DNA of 64,000 bases, taken from NCBI GenBank assembly GCA_047967505.1, contig CM106539.1; one strand, 5' to 3'. The notes beneath the pieces were generated by a model that saw only the letters and a list, made by a program, of their open reading frames with translations, searched no databases and had not been told where the DNA came from. Each line of letters begins with the position of its first letter. Positions within the stretch are counted from its first letter, which is position 1. Shown here in pieces: positions 11,930 through 23,060 of this stretch. Source of the DNA: Dipteris shenzhenensis. Lineage: Eukaryota > Polypodiophyta > Polypodiopsida > Gleicheniales. The position numbers and the translations under genes were made by a program.

Positions 11930-12864
11930 TTGCTTTGGCCTTTGTATCACCCTCTGAATCTGAGTTAGACTCCTTCCTTTTGTTCTTCTGATCTGCCTTC
12001 TTCTTTCTGCAGTCCTTCGCAAAGTGACCTGGCGTATCACGGTAGAAGCACTTCTTCTTCTGCGTCCTCTTGGAAGTATCCTCGTTATTAGAGTCGTCTT
12101 TCTTGGACTTGCCACCGTTAGGCTTGCCCTTTCCTTTGCTAGCGTAATCCTCCGCTAACAGTGCCTTGTTGTCCTTGTCGTTGTTGTAGAGCTTCTCCCT
12201 AGCTTCCTCCTATAGCAGTAATGGACCCAACTCCTCAAAAGTCAGAGGTTTGGTCCTCTGTCCTGCTGTCACAATCGTAACAAAGCTTTTGAAACTCTGA
12301 GGTAGCCTACTCAGTACGATCAAGGCCAAATGGCACGAGTCCACCTTTTGACCAATTGATGCCAGTTGATCGCTCACCACCTTGACCTTCGTCAAGTGGC
12401 TATGTATCGAATCTCCCTCTTCCATCTCAAGATTGTAGAGTTGATGTTGAAGACGCAAAATCCGGGAGGTGTTGTCTGTCTCGTATAGATCCTTTAGAGT
12501 GACCCACGCCTCTACTGCTGTCTCGGCCATCTGGATGTGAGGAAGCACAGAGTCCGCCGTAGTCCCTATGATTAACGCGAGGGCATGGGAATCTCTTTCT
12601 TTCCAAGCTTCGAGCTCTTCTCTATCTATTGCCGTGAGTATCTTCCCCTGTTTGTCCACCATGTCCTCCGGTTTCAACTCCACTCCCGTTGTCAGTTTCC
12701 ATAGCTTTTGAGCCACTAAATGACTCTCGGATCTTCACCTTCTAGATCGGGTAGTTGGTCCCGTCCAGTTTCCCAAACTCCTCAAAGTCAGGGATAGTGA
12801 ATGAAAGAAAACTGGGGGAGAAGGATGGGAGAGCAAGGGCTGAAGAGGCTGTAGAGGTCGACAT
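11930..12864 (-). pseudogene. copia gag (UBN2-type) with damaged zinc knuckle
   Basis: The start ATG is at 12864, 230 bases downstream of the primer-binding site. The first part contains the copia gag signature FGKLDGTNYPI followed by a stop where Trp is expected (TAG for TGG). A one-base shift follows near 12725. A long open segment (12716-12210) then has the classic gag core, with AWVTLKDLYE, LRLQHQLYNLEM and VLSRLPQSF. After another stop the basic linker leads to a CCHC knuckle near 12007-12050. That knuckle reads CFYRDTPGHFAKDC, so the second cysteine is lost. Gag packages element RNA in cytoplasmic particles; this copy cannot. Confidence 0.88.
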
Positions 12865-13075
12865 CTCTGCTGCTTAACCACATAGCAAAGTCAACCAAAC
12901 TCAATCTTCAGTAGACCAGAACTCTGAACGCACCTGACTGAACCTGAGTCACCCTCTTGATCGCAAGGGCATTGTCCTCTAGTCGTGGAAGTTGATTCCC
13001 AAGAGCTTCTGAATCATGGTCGTCCTTCAGCAAGGTCCTTGCCTTCAGGCTCCCACACCTGTGAGCTTCCTACTT

Positions 13076-13089
13076 GGGTTCTGATACCA
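13076..13089 (-). promoter_or_regulatory. primer-binding site of the copia element
   Basis: The minus strand reads TGGTATCAGAACCC directly after the LTR end TCTAACA. It is complementary to the 3' end of initiator methionine tRNA as used by plant copia elements. Confidence 0.85.
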
Positions 13090-14003
13090 TGTTAGAAATT
13101 ACCCAATAGAGGGTGCGCACAGCGGAAGACTGATAGTATTGCCCAGGAGCTTACGCATTGTGGTGTCGGGTGTGGAATCACAATCTTGTTAACTTAATGT
13201 GCATAGATGTGCAAGCCAGTAAATAGACAATGCTCAAAGACAAATATAGAAGCAACACTTTATATTTCCGTCCATCCACAAAGTAGGATGGGATACAATA
13301 CCAAAAGGTTCTCCTACTAGATGTCAAACACTTCTAGATCTCTGAGCCCGCGTGCTCCACCTAGAGCGTATGTAGACTCTCTGTTTAGAATGTTCTTCAC
13401 AACCTTGCTTTGGTTGGTTAAGCAACCCCAATCATGTTAGTTAACCCAACCCATTGGTTGGGTGGTTGGCTAATCTGACTGGCCCCAACCAAGCTAGGTC
13501 TGAACTGCCCTTACCTAGGCCATTACTAGGTCCTTCTCGGGCCCTTAACTTAGCCTCTAACCATGACTACTTGTCCTAGGTAAATGCCCAAGTACAGCTT
13601 GCAGCTAGCTGCATATTGTATAGGAGGAATCGACTAATATCTTTGCTTTTCCCAACCACTACTAATAAAACTTGATAGTATTAGATCATTGATTATTTTG
13701 TACTCTATTCCATGAGTGAGGGTTTCCTTGACATCTGAGTGTCAGCCTAGGTAGGCAGCCGTCCAAGCTTAGTCTGCAGCTCTTCCTTCTCTCCTGGTCC
13801 TCTGGGAATAGGTTCCAAGAGTAGGTCTCTTGCTGCTCCTGACTGCTTGGCTTTTGCTGCTCCTGAACATGTGAAATGAGGCCGAGGGGCCTCTCCTTTT
13901 TCAGGCCCCCAAGGGGGCTGGCAAAAAACCGACCAGCCTGCCCATTCTGGCCGACCGGTCTGTGGCTGGTCCAGCCCTATTAGGGTTCACAAAGCAGGGC
14001 CTT
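13090..14003 (-). repeat. copia 5' LTR (right copy) with a 320-bp insertion
   Basis: It matches 10455-11045. About 320 bp at 13420-13738 are absent from the other LTR. They sit between CACAACCTTGCT and CTGAGTGT and are rich in TTGGTTGG and CCCAACC words. It is either an insertion here or a deletion in the left LTR. Confidence 0.8.
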
Positions 14004-14440
14004 GGCCCTCCAATCAAGGCAAGGGCCCAGCCCTATATAAAGGCAGGTCCCTGCCTCATAGCAGCCTCCTTTACTGCTCCACCAGGCCTCATCCAGCCCC
14101 GTACAGCCTTGTACCCTGCTCCGTACACTTGCTGATGTCAGTGCCACCTGTCCCAGGTCTGCACAGCATTGTACCCTGCTCCGTATGCTTCTGATGTCAG
14201 CGCCACCTGTGCGCCTCTATTCGGGGCCTGTTCCAGCCTGTACAAACAGTCCTTGAAGCACCTCTGCCAGGCTGCTGTGCTGCCCACATGACAGCTCATG
14301 TGCTGCCCATGTGGCAGCCCCTTATGGCTGTCCTTTCCCTGTGAGGTGCTGCCAATGTGGCAGCCCCCTCCCTTACCTTTTCCTAGGTTCACCCCCCCTC
14401 ATGCTCTATTAATATGGGGGCTTACAGGTGGGGAGGTGAC
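14004..14440. other. GC-rich DNA between the copia LTR and the CIB-like gene
   Basis: It holds two diverged copies of a CTTGTACCCTGCTCCGTA-type block (about 14108-14132 and 14169-14190), repeated CATGTGGCAGCCCC-like words and a TATATAAAGGCAGG string near 14034. It may be the outer part of the right LTR, but nothing else in the window confirms this. Confidence 0.35.
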
Positions 14441-14469
14441 CATTTCAACACAAGGTGCATGCACGTGCG

Positions 14470-14476
<7 letters not shown>

Positions 14477-14530
<54 letters not shown>
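14477..14530. repeat. compound (TG)n(AG)n microsatellite
   Basis: An uninterrupted TG run switches to a GA run of about 40 bases, 190 bases before the first recognised CIB-like exon. Confidence 0.95.
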
Positions 14531-14532
<2 letters not shown>

Positions 14533-14723
14533 CTTTCAAGGATTAGAAAAAGCTCTGTAGTAAGCATCAGGTTTTCACTGAGACATGACGAAAGAGAATA
14601 ACAAACTAACATTTGTTGGGCTTTTTCTTTTTGAACATATATTACAAAAAAAAAATCAGAGCGTAAGTGTCAAAGACTTCCAGTAAGATTTGAAATCAAA
14701 GCCAATTTTTGCTGCTGCCACAG

Positions 14724-15826
14724 GGGATCCATCCACATCAGCATCTGCTTTAGCTGAGAGTTCTCGGGGAGCAACCCCCAAAGATAAAAAGAAATTTAAG
14801 AAACACAAATTGTCTAAGGCAGAGTCTGCGCATTACGTCCAAACCACTAATTTTTCAGAGTCAGAAATATTGCGACTGCACAAGAAATTCCAAGTAAGAG
14901 ATACAAAACATGTGTGCACCTGACTTTATATTATAGAAAATTTTCGTTTTGCCTGATGCAAGAATGTGAGTCTGCAGGATATGACCAAAGGTGAGGAAGA
15001 GCTGTCTTATGAGGCAATTAGTAAAATTGAAGAGATGAGAGCGAATCCTTTTGTAAGCAGGATTTGTGAACTATTTAGTGAAGATGGAAGTGGTCGCTTG
15101 ACCTTTAACAAGTTTTTGAATATGATGGATGCATTTTCTGACGATACACCATCTGAGGTCAAATTGGTTTGGGCCTTTGCCCTTTGGGATTTTGATGGCG
15201 ATGGCAGTATTGGTTCTGGTATGTTTCTCATTATCATTATCTCTCATTGCTGAAATACTAAATCACAATTGTGGCATCTCTTTGGATGAAAAGATTCATT
15301 GGAAACTCATAATATGATCAAACTATTGATTCGCTTTCAAGTCATACTATGTCAAGGCCTGAAAATGCGGTTATGAAGAATTGTTAAGTGTGGCAGCATT
15401 GTGTTTATGAATTGTAATTTATAAGGGAAAATAACATGATGATTCCTCTCCCCAGATCTTCAAGAGAGGCATTGAGAATACAAAAGCATCATCTGTTTAG
15501 ATGAACTATATTATTTAGAACCCCATGAGTGTATCTAATTTTGCAATTTCCTCTATACTGCTATGATGCCTCCATTTTAATCATAGTTCATCAGGAGTTG
15601 CAGTTTCAATCTTGGAGATCCCACTGACATGTTTATGGAGCTTTACAAGTGTGGCAGCACTGATAATGTGTAATTTTCAGGGAAAAAGAGCATGATAATG
15701 TCTCTGTATAGATGTTCTAAGTGAAGCATTGGTGTCTACTTGCACAAAAGTAAAGCTGCATGCCGCCAACTCTACCACTAACATTTGTGCAACTTTGCAT
15801 GCACAAATGTGCCATACACGTGTGTG

Positions 15827-15857
<31 letters not shown>

Positions 15858-16126
15858 CTGCAATTCTGATACTTTGCTGGGTCGCAGATGATATAAAGCA
15901 TGGAGTAGATCTTATTACACATTCAGGTCCTATAGTGCAACCAACTATTCACATGTTACATCGAGTTGCATCTGCTGCGGCATTAGATGATGAAGAGCTA
16001 GACTCAGTTGTCATGCATATATTCCAAGAAGTTGATCCAAATTGCAGTGGTATATCATATTTGGATTTTAGAAGAATCTTGTCAAGAATGCCAGATTTCT
16101 TACACAACTTCCATATTTCAATATAG
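14724..16126 (+). CDS. calcium- and integrin-binding (CIB) family EF-hand protein, 5' partial
   Basis: Three exons are visible: 14724-14893, 14978-15218 and 15888-16126 (TAG), joined by GT-AG introns in consistent phase. The in-frame text upstream has a TAA at 14684 and no ATG, and TTTTTGCTGCTGCCACAG just before 14724 looks like an acceptor, so the start codon lies in an unseen upstream exon. After a lysine-rich linker comes FSESEILRLHKKF, then NPFVSRICELFS, a vestigial second EF-hand, a canonical third loop (DFDGDGSIGSDD, completed across the last intron) and a fourth hand leading to the end SRMPDFLHNFHISI. The ending SRxPDFxxxFxI, the Asp at loop-3 position 12 and the spacing are those of CIB rather than calcineurin B or CBL proteins. 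CIB proteins are small calcium sensors. I infer a role linked to flagellated cells, not shown here. Confidence 0.8.
15826..15855. repeat. (GA)n microsatellite in the last intron of the CIB-like gene
   Basis: Uninterrupted GA dinucleotides, 33 bases before the acceptor at 15887. Confidence 0.95.
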
Positions 16127-16130
16127 GCGG

Positions 16131-16132
<2 letters not shown>

Positions 16133-16176
<44 letters not shown>

Positions 16177-16204
16177 GTGTATGTGAGAGAGAGAGAGAGA
16201 GAGA
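16133..16204. repeat. (TC)n...(GA)n inverted pair just after the CIB-like stop codon
   Basis: A TC run of about 38 bases starts seven bases after the TAG. A short TGTGTATGTG spacer and a GA run follow. In RNA the two runs can pair as a hairpin in the 3' UTR. Confidence 0.9.
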
Positions 16205-16508
16205 CCAGTTGCATAAGAAATGTATTGCCTTATGATTATCAAATAAATCAGGCTACCAATGAGCCACGTGTATTGTTGAAGATCGGCATCAAATGATTTG
16301 TCATAAGCTAAATACTTAATCTTGGAGTTGGAAATGGTTTTGCAGCTATGCAAGCAGAACTGCTTCAAAACTTTTTGAGTTTGATCCCTCTACATTTCTA
16401 TGTTGAGAAAACAATGGAAAACTTTCATGTCTTTCATATCAAACTCAAATGTGAGTTGCATTTTTTGGCTTGTGAAATAAGTTGACCATTGAAATAGGTG
16501 ATATCAGG

Positions 16509-17140
16509 TCAACAGAGAGGGCAACAAGTACAATGTCTCATGTTGTTTTTTGATGTAAAGAGATGGGTCTGAATCCAATGGTCGAAAGCAGTTACGAGCA
16601 AATGGTTGTGAATGTGGCCATTCCAAGCACCTGGGCCCTTTTTTAAGCCATACAGAGATTTGCGCACATTGTAAACTTTCTTCTCATGACCTTTGACAAC
16701 ATACCCTTCAGGTCGTGTCATGTAGATTTCTTCATTAATATAGCTATTGAGAAAAGAATTTTTTATATCTATTTGATTTTACGGGAAATCAAAATGTAAA
16801 ATTAGGATCGTAACACTTCTAACTATTGTCAAAGATGCAATTGTTTAGAAAAGCTTTTTTAATATCCATTTGATGTTTAGGGTATCCAAACTGTAATAAC
16901 GACTGGAGTAACATTTCTAATTGTTATCAATTTTGCAACTGGTGCAACAGCTTTTCTGGCTTTGTAGTTGTCAACTATACCATCTGGGGTCAGCTTGACT
17001 TTGTAAATCCATATGCAACCCATATTGCAACTGGTACAACAGCTTTTCTGGCTTTGTAGTCGTCAAATATACCATCTAGGGTCAGCTTGACTTTGTAAAT
17101 CCATTGACTCCCATGTCGGATTCTTGAATAGAGCAACATG
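16509..17140 (-). pseudogene. copia reverse transcriptase fragment
   Basis: On the minus strand the text reads SQWIYKVKLTPDGI, then a KARKA block, then a DIKNSFLN block, EEIYMTRPEGYVVKG and SLYGLKKGPGAWN. This is the order of the copia RT start up to the SLYGLKQ motif. A block of about 75 bases (16931-17005 and 17022-17100) is duplicated inside it, and several stops and shifts break the frame. No LTRs are seen nearby. Confidence 0.85.
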
Positions 17141-19937
17141 TTGACATTTTGGAACTGGTTGCTTCTTTGAAGAATGTTGGTTCTTTGTATTATGACTTTG
17201 TTTACTATCCACGATGAGCTCCAACTCTAGGTCCGCACCTTTTTTGCCTATTTGCTTTGCTTTTCTTCAATTTTTGCTAGCTTCAACTTCATATTGTGGT
17301 GCAAATCCCCCTCTTGTACTTGCTACTTTTCACCTTGTAAGCCTTGTGAATAGCCATGCACATGGCTTGAAGGCTTTCTCCATGTTTGGTGTGATGTGCT
17401 AGGCTCTATTTGCATCTTGTTATGCATTTGGGCTTCCATTATCCACAACATCGGAGTTGTTTCCTTCAACTCTTGAAGGAAATCTTTAATCAAACTTGGA
17501 TCTTAAGAGGTTGAAACTAGAATCTAATTTAAAAGTGTTTTGCATTAACGTGGTAATTAAGGTAGTAGAAGCCTTAGAGGCAAAGGCTTTTGTTGAAATT
17601 GCTTATTGAAAGGGGATTTGGATAATGCTATTATGACAAGATTTGGTTTAGATGAAGGTGAGGTAGAGGCCTGTGTGTTTGGGGTCATCAAGAGAGCATA
17701 GAAGCAAGTGTTGGTGTAGTTGAGGACTCCGATTATGAGACATGATGTTGTTGATTGGTGTGTCTTGTTGCCTTTTGCTACCTTTCTTCAGGTTGATGCT
17801 TCGTGCAAGGGTTGGACCAAGAATTAGATCTCCTTTTTTAGGTTGTGAATTAATTTAATTGTATTAGCATCAAGCCTTGATTCTATCTAGTCCTTTGGTT
17901 GCTTGCCAATAGTAGTGCTCTATTGTCAATCCTATCTCTTTGGCTTTTGTAGGAACTTCACGAGAGCCACCTAGCTCACATGAGTTTTGATACTATTTGC
18001 AATTTGAGCAAGATTGTTTAATCTTGTCACAACATTTTATATGTTGGAAAGTGGTCATTAGCTGCAAATAGCAAGCATTGAGATGAGTTTCATTATTTAG
18101 GATATTGTTGAGCTTTAGTTCAAAATATGAAGGTAGTTACTTAAAGTAGTGTTAGAACCAATCAAGACATCCAATAGCAAGGGAAGGTGAAGGGTGGGGC
18201 TTGCACAGAGGAGGCAGAGTCAAGCTACAGGACAATGAGAGGGTTTGCAAGTTTTGTAATGAAACTTGCACATCCTAACTATATATAGTGGATGATCTTC
18301 CTTTCCCTTTTGGGTTAGTGTCACCGTGGCTCTTATAAATGAGCACCACATGGTTTTAAGAAACTCATTGAGATTGATGTATCTTCATTCTTGGCAAAAC
18401 TTGCATGGTTTCATGCAAGTTTTATTTCTCTCTTGAATTCACATGTTATAAAATGAACAATTATATAAGTCCATTTCACAACCTCAATCAAACATACATA
18501 AATTAATATGAAGGAAAATCCCAAAAGATAAGAGAGTTTGAAGAGCCTTTTGTGTAAATTTTGTCCTTCAATATGGGGGATGCTAGTGCTATAAGGAGTT
18601 AAAGAGAGGGATGGGAGAATGTTCAAGTCTCTCTCCTATCTCTTACGTCACCAACAAAATCAAGCTCGTTTGTGAAGTCATTCTTGCACACTCACTATAT
18701 CATCTATATCACTCACTTGTATGTAGGAATTGTAAATCAACCACCACACTCGGTGATGTTTCATTGCAACATCTCCCTACCGTGAACTTTTGGAACAATA
18801 GACACCTTTCATTTATATGCATGAGTGAATGATTAATCTCATAACCGTTTGAACACTACAAGAGGGTACCTGGAAAATTCCATGACCTGGTGTCCACTAG
18901 ATAGGCATTTTGTTTATTTTTTCACATTTGCATTAATGTATCATTCACGATTATAGTTTTTTGTCTAAAATAGTGTGAAAACAATGCTATCATGTTTGTA
19001 ACCTAGAAAAATTACTAGTGAACTAGATATATATGGCGGCACTACTAGCCATTATATTAGTCGTGATAGGCATATATTGGTGGTAATAGCTATGATTACA
19101 GTGGGCCATTAAGAAACACTAATGTTAATATTGGTGGTAATAGCTATGATTACAATAGGCCATTAAGAGATACTACTGTGATAGTGTATATACCACTAGT
19201 ATTATGACATCTACCGGCGGATCCCAAATAAGACTCAAAGCTTCTCCAGAGCAATATACTGCATTTGCAATGCCAGCTTGGGCATTCATAAGTTTTCCCT
19301 CAAGGCTTCTATGGTTGATTGTCGCCTCTAATAAGTAGAAGAAGAGAGCCCAATAATATTTATTGGGTTTCCTACCCATTTTTTCCTTACAAAAGGCTTG
19401 CGAGAGCCATGAATGCTCTTCATTCAACAAGAACAAGCTTGTAGGTGGACCACAATTGTGTCATGAGAGGAAGAGGGCTTCACTGTGGTTGTAGAATTGC
19501 TTGATTGCTCCAATATCTACTGTATTGGGGAAAGGGTCAACCACAACTACTAGACAATGAATGTGATAGAGATTATTGGGGGAGAGTGAGGTAACCCACC
19601 ATGTCGGCTTTTCCATGCAGCTCTAAGGCTCTCATCACTATAAAATGTGAATTATCTCTTTAGACATTTTTAGATCATGCTGCTTGCGAGAAGACTCCCA
19701 AGTTTTGAGTGATGAGACATTTTTATTTTTATTTTCATGCAAATGTTGAACTATACAGTTTCATCGCTCAACAGTTGGGAGATTACTAGCCACTATGCTC
19801 GATAAAGACCTAAAGATATAGTTCACATCCCTGAAGTGATTTTTCATGTGACCACTTTAATTGTGCATCAATAATTCACAATTCTTGGATTTCATCTACT
19901 CTTAGGCACTTATTTAGTTTAGTTTTGCTATATGTAT

Positions 19938-19938
<1 letters not shown>
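17141..19938. other. intergenic DNA, no gene recognised
   Basis: Short open frames occur on both strands without recognisable domains. The stretch around 18130-18620 (a short TATATATA run near 18280, GCTCTTATAAATGAGCACC, and an inverted TTGCATGGTTTCATGCAA) has the look of an LTR, but no partner copy was found. Confidence 0.4.

Positions 19939-19969
<31 letters not shown>
19939..19969. repeat. (CA)n microsatellite
   Basis: About 15 uninterrupted CA units. Confidence 0.95.
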
Positions 19970-22600
19970 CCCCTTGGAGATCATGGTTTCCTTTAGTTGA
20001 TGGTTGCGTGAGGATGTGTATGCTTCACTGGATGCATTTATACTTAAGAATTTTGCTTTTGGCAATGATCGGATATCTGCCATGAATTGGGATTATTGGC
20101 AGGCACTTAGAAAAGGTACTCTACACGTTTGATAATGAAAAGATGCTATCCCTTGGCTCTAACGGATAGATTTTACCAAGATAGTATTTCAGAGCATCTA
20201 CTTCGACCCTTGAATGCTAGGCATCTCCCTAAAGAACTTTTTGCCCAAGGAGAAAAAGAGGGGTTATATTCAATAAGTATCTTTTGGACCACCACGTAAT
20301 AGGGTGACACACATTGGACTTGGACCACTAGGTTCATCCACTTAGTCATGTTCAAAATTAAAAGGGAGCTCATCCAAGTACGTCTTAGACCGTGTTGCTC
20401 CAAGTAGAAGCCTCATAAATCCCTCAAGGGAGAGTTGGAACACGTGGGGTAATACATCTTCCCCATGACTACCTTCTAAGCCCATGCGTAAGAAATCCTT
20501 ATCAGGGAGAAACTAAGAATCCGAGTGCAGGATTTTCTTTTATGATCATTGACCACGACAGCCATGAGAGGCACATGGGAAACTGCTCCATCTTCGTTAT
20601 TGAATGGTGCCCACATTATTATGTACTATAGGAGGGTATGAGAGCTAATAGACTATTGTGAAGGAATAATGTGCAGTCTATTTAAAATGAAGGGGAAACT
20701 GACACACCCAATAAATGATAGAGGAGGTTAAATGCCTTCCTCTACGACCCACCAGAAGCGATGAGCTTCACTCTCCATAGAGCAACCCAAGGATGCTACG
20801 ACCTGAATGGGCAGCTCCACATTATCCTACCGGTAGCTCCAATACTCTATTTCTTGGTGATGCACTAGAGGATCACACGACTCACGACTGAGATGATGGA
20901 TCACCTTCAAGAATGGTTAGGCATTGGAGATGGCTGGCAGGGGAGCGATGGAGCTTCTATAAGTACGCAGATCAGACAGGTCTGTGATTTTCTACTCTGA
21001 GTTTTTGGTCACTCAGGATAAGCCATTGCTTGTGTTGCAAAACCACTAAAGTTTACGAGCATATATACACTGCAAAGTGCATAAGTATACACTCAACAAA
21101 CACTCCAAGGACTGTAATAATCCACAGCCATGTGTGACTCTGTGGTGGGACGATAAGATTGCATCGTAGATGGAGCAGATACACTCATTGCCAGAGCCAG
21201 ACTTGGTTTCTAGCTGCATGCTAACGAGTTTTGTTGTGGACCGGGACCTAAAGAGTTGTCGATAATCCTGAGCTATACTTTCTAGCCACACTTTGTTACG
21301 AAGTGGACAACCCGGATGTCAATGCTTTCCCTTAGATTTTGTTGCTTTGAGGCGGACATAGTTACCTTCACCATCTCATTTTGTTTTAGCACACCTCTGA
21401 GCGCGAAGCCAAGTACCTTTGTCGTCTTGGATCACTTCACTGAACACATCATCGTTAAAATTCTCTGCTACTACACGTTGAGTTTGCCCACAAGCAGTTG
21501 GTCACAGATTAGCACTCATCCACCCAAGAGCCCACGGATTAGCACTACCGGCTATGGACCTCTCGGAACCCTGCTTTGATTTTTCCCTAGGGACTGGGCT
21601 TTCTAAAAATCCTGCTTATAAGTCCCATGCACAATTTACCATAGCCTGGTGCTGAAAAAACTAGAGTCCCTGTATGAGCTTCGTGTGCATAACTTATTTG
21701 TTGTCGTACGTGAGCTTCCCTCGACAGTTGATCTGAGCCTATCTTCCGTCCTCCTAGCACCGTATATACTGTTGCAAAGTTGAACCGGATTGAGTGCAGA
21801 ATGATTGCATATATTGGGCAATGAGCATTGTTGGTCGTAGGGAGCATGCTGCCTCTTGATAGCTACAAAACTCTGTCGAGATAGCTCCTTATTAATGACA
21901 GAGTCTTGTGGGTTCATCTAAACTGCCACTTAGCTACTTCTACTTACATAGCAATTGCTATGTATCATGAAAACCATTGCGACATTATCTTGATAATACT
22001 CTGCCTCCACTGCATTTCAAGTTCGCCCAGAGCATTTCGTAGCTCATAAGAAGGTAAGCATGAGTTATTGGTTCATGCTCTCATTATATTTTGTCTATTC
22101 CATGACCATTTTGGCAAGCTAATGGGAAAGATCATAATGGATAGTGAATCTTGATCGCCACGAGCTCCATCCTTTGCCAGATCATGACGATTTATGCTTT
22201 GCCTTTCTACTCGAATGTTTAACTTTTGAAAGTTTTTTACTTTGTCCTTGGGTATTACAGACTAACAAACTAGATAAAGAACCTTATAAGCAAAGGGTAG
22301 CGGCAAACTTGAGATCTTATCTATAAGTTTTTATTAAATCTTCTTAATGGTCTAGATTTAGTAAGGACATGAGAATGATAAGAGCCCCTTTAGAATTCTA
22401 AAGAGGGAAGGGCTTGTTACTAAATGATGTAAGAAATAGATTTGAAACAAGGAATGCTTCTTTTGTCCATATAAGATATGGAATGTTAAATTACACGGCG
22501 CTGTGGAACAAAAACTGAACAAAGAATAGAGTACACAGCAAATTGGAGACGAACAAAATTTTCTTTCAATACTGATGTAGTACAGATGATGGCTCCGTCC
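19970..22600. other. intergenic DNA, probably old transposon debris
   Basis: Several 60-93 codon frames on both strands overlap one another and give no recognisable protein. I see no splice-supported gene. Confidence 0.4.
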
Positions 22601-23060
22601 ACCCATGCGCTCCCACAGTGGAGCTTAGATGGCGATCCAGACAGATACTAGGTGAAGAGCTACTAGCTAGAAGATCTCTGTTGGAAGATCTGATCTGGTA
22701 CAATGGACTGGGGAGGTCGCCTCTTTATAGTTATGGGGGCAGTAGTCGGATCAACCTAGTCGGTGGAGCGGACCAGTCAACCTAGTCAGTGGAACCGACT
22801 AGTCATCCATGGAATATTCAGAGAATATTTCCTATACTGTCACTAGACCCCAACGAGAGCAAGGGACTCCCACACAATCACCTTTCTACCATCAACGGTC
22901 TCATTGATAGACCTCATCTGACATGCAAGTTAGAATCCATCCAATGTCTTGGGCTCACACATGGCTTCTCCTCATATGGGGGCCTTACAACTTGAGCACC
23001 TTGGACCACTAGTGGATACTAGGAGGGTGGGGCATTGAGCATATCTAACATGGAATTGGT
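22601..23060. other. possible decayed LTR end
   Basis: The segment contains a triplicated CAACCTAGTCGGTGGA-like word near 22755-22800 and a TTTATAGTTATGGGGG stretch. It closes with ATCTAACATGG, resembling an LTR end followed by a degenerate primer-binding site. There is no second copy in the window, so this is weak. Confidence 0.3.

Larger units (their letters stand above)
10455..14003 (-). mobile_element. Ty1/copia-type element carrying gag but no recognisable pol
   Basis: Two direct repeats in the same orientation (10455-11045 and 13090-14003) flank about 2 kb. On the minus strand the right repeat ends TCTAACA and is followed by TGGTATCAGAACCC, the usual copia primer-binding site for initiator methionine tRNA, so the element reads leftward. 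The interior begins with a copia gag and a damaged zinc knuckle, then weakly open frames without integrase or reverse transcriptase motifs. This resembles the non-autonomous gag-only elements called TR-GAG. The outer right end is uncertain because similarity between the LTRs stops at about 14003 and 11045. Confidence 0.8.

Noticed and set aside
14690-14723. Start of the CIB-like protein at 14690
   Set aside because: The codon there is TTG with a stop just upstream, and the text before 14724 looks like a splice acceptor. The real start must be in an upstream exon.
14724-16126. Calcineurin B-like (CBL) or calcineurin B identity for the EF-hand gene
   Set aside because: CBL proteins share the NPF...RI start but lack the SRxPDFxxxFxI ending and the FDxDG loop with Asp at position 12. 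The CIB pattern fits better along the whole length.
20173-21917. Several 76-93 codon frames as possible host genes
   Set aside because: They overlap in opposite directions, lack splice-supported extensions and show no family motif.
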